Positions 63,883 to 64,000 of a DNA stretch of 64,000 bases are shown piece after piece; the stretch's first letter is position 1, and every line of letters begins with the position of its first letter. The stretch lies in NCBI GenBank assembly GCA_030035585.1, contig CM057477.1, positions 62,477,447 to 62,541,446 on the forward strand. Reading direction: 5' to 3'. Origin of the DNA: Dugong dugon. Lineage: Eukaryota; Chordata; Mammalia; Sirenia; Dugongidae. The position numbers and the translations under genes were made by a program. Below the pieces are notes generated by a model. The model was given only the letters and a program-made list of their open reading frames with translations, made no database searches and was not told the origin of the DNA.

Positions 63883-64000
63883 AACATCAAGGGAAACTAG
63901 AGTACTGGAAATTATATACAACCAGAACAGAAAGAATGAGAATAATAACACATTGTGAACAAATGTAACCAATATCAGTGAATAATTTGTGTACAAATTG

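Overview
The window is mammalian nuclear DNA with no supported host protein-coding exon, RNA gene or bacterial-type system. The best guess is an afrotherian, most likely an elephant or a close relative. The reasons are dozens of tRNA-headed SINEs whose tails match an RTE (BovB-like) LINE, several copies of that RTE itself, L1 elements, MaLR/ERVL long terminal repeats, and ancient MIR/L2 copies. Family names are from memory of consensus sequences; no database search was run. For reference below, SINE-A has a head like GCCCTGGTGGTGCAGTGG, SINE-B a head like GTCCCTGGGTGGTGCAAA, SINE-C a head like CACTTGACTACTGACC, and SINE-G a tRNA-Gly-like head.

Region 1 (1-19525) is the centrepiece: a five-level nest of transposons. 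An old antisense L1 (1985-2243, resuming 17395-19525) was interrupted by a sense MaLR-type provirus (2244-17394). Each LTR of that provirus carries its own RTE insertion: RTE#1 (2484-5299) in the 5' LTR and RTE#2 (7313-7511 plus 15098-17036) in the 3' LTR. RTE#2 was then split by a full-length L1 (7512-15083) flanked by a 14-bp perfect target-site duplication. Small SINEs sit at several levels. All reading frames of the large elements are broken.

Region 2 (19526-32730) is low-copy DNA with scattered SINEs, one antisense ERVL-type LTR, one antisense MaLR-type LTR, MIRs and RTE scraps. Region 3 (32735-38194) holds a second L1 that lacks its 3' half and has a 60-bp tandem array in its 5' region. 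It is followed by an inverted duplication of the RTE 3' end with a SINE inserted at its centre.

Region 4 (38195-64000) is mostly low-copy DNA with SINEs, MLT1 and ERVL LTRs, solo MaLR LTRs (53735-54251, 60077-60556), and a strong cluster of microsatellites (47.7-53.4 kb). A final RTE-rich stretch (58568-63882) includes a 156-codon uninterrupted RTE C-terminal fragment on the minus strand.

Two observations go beyond routine repeat annotation. First, the SINEs read as a tRNA head joined to an RTE 5'-leader module and an RTE 3'-end module, so the LINE donated both ends. Second, the RTE carries a 58-codon reading frame upstream of its large ORF, and it is open and equal in length in both copies that retain this region (15092-15268 and 63604-63780).
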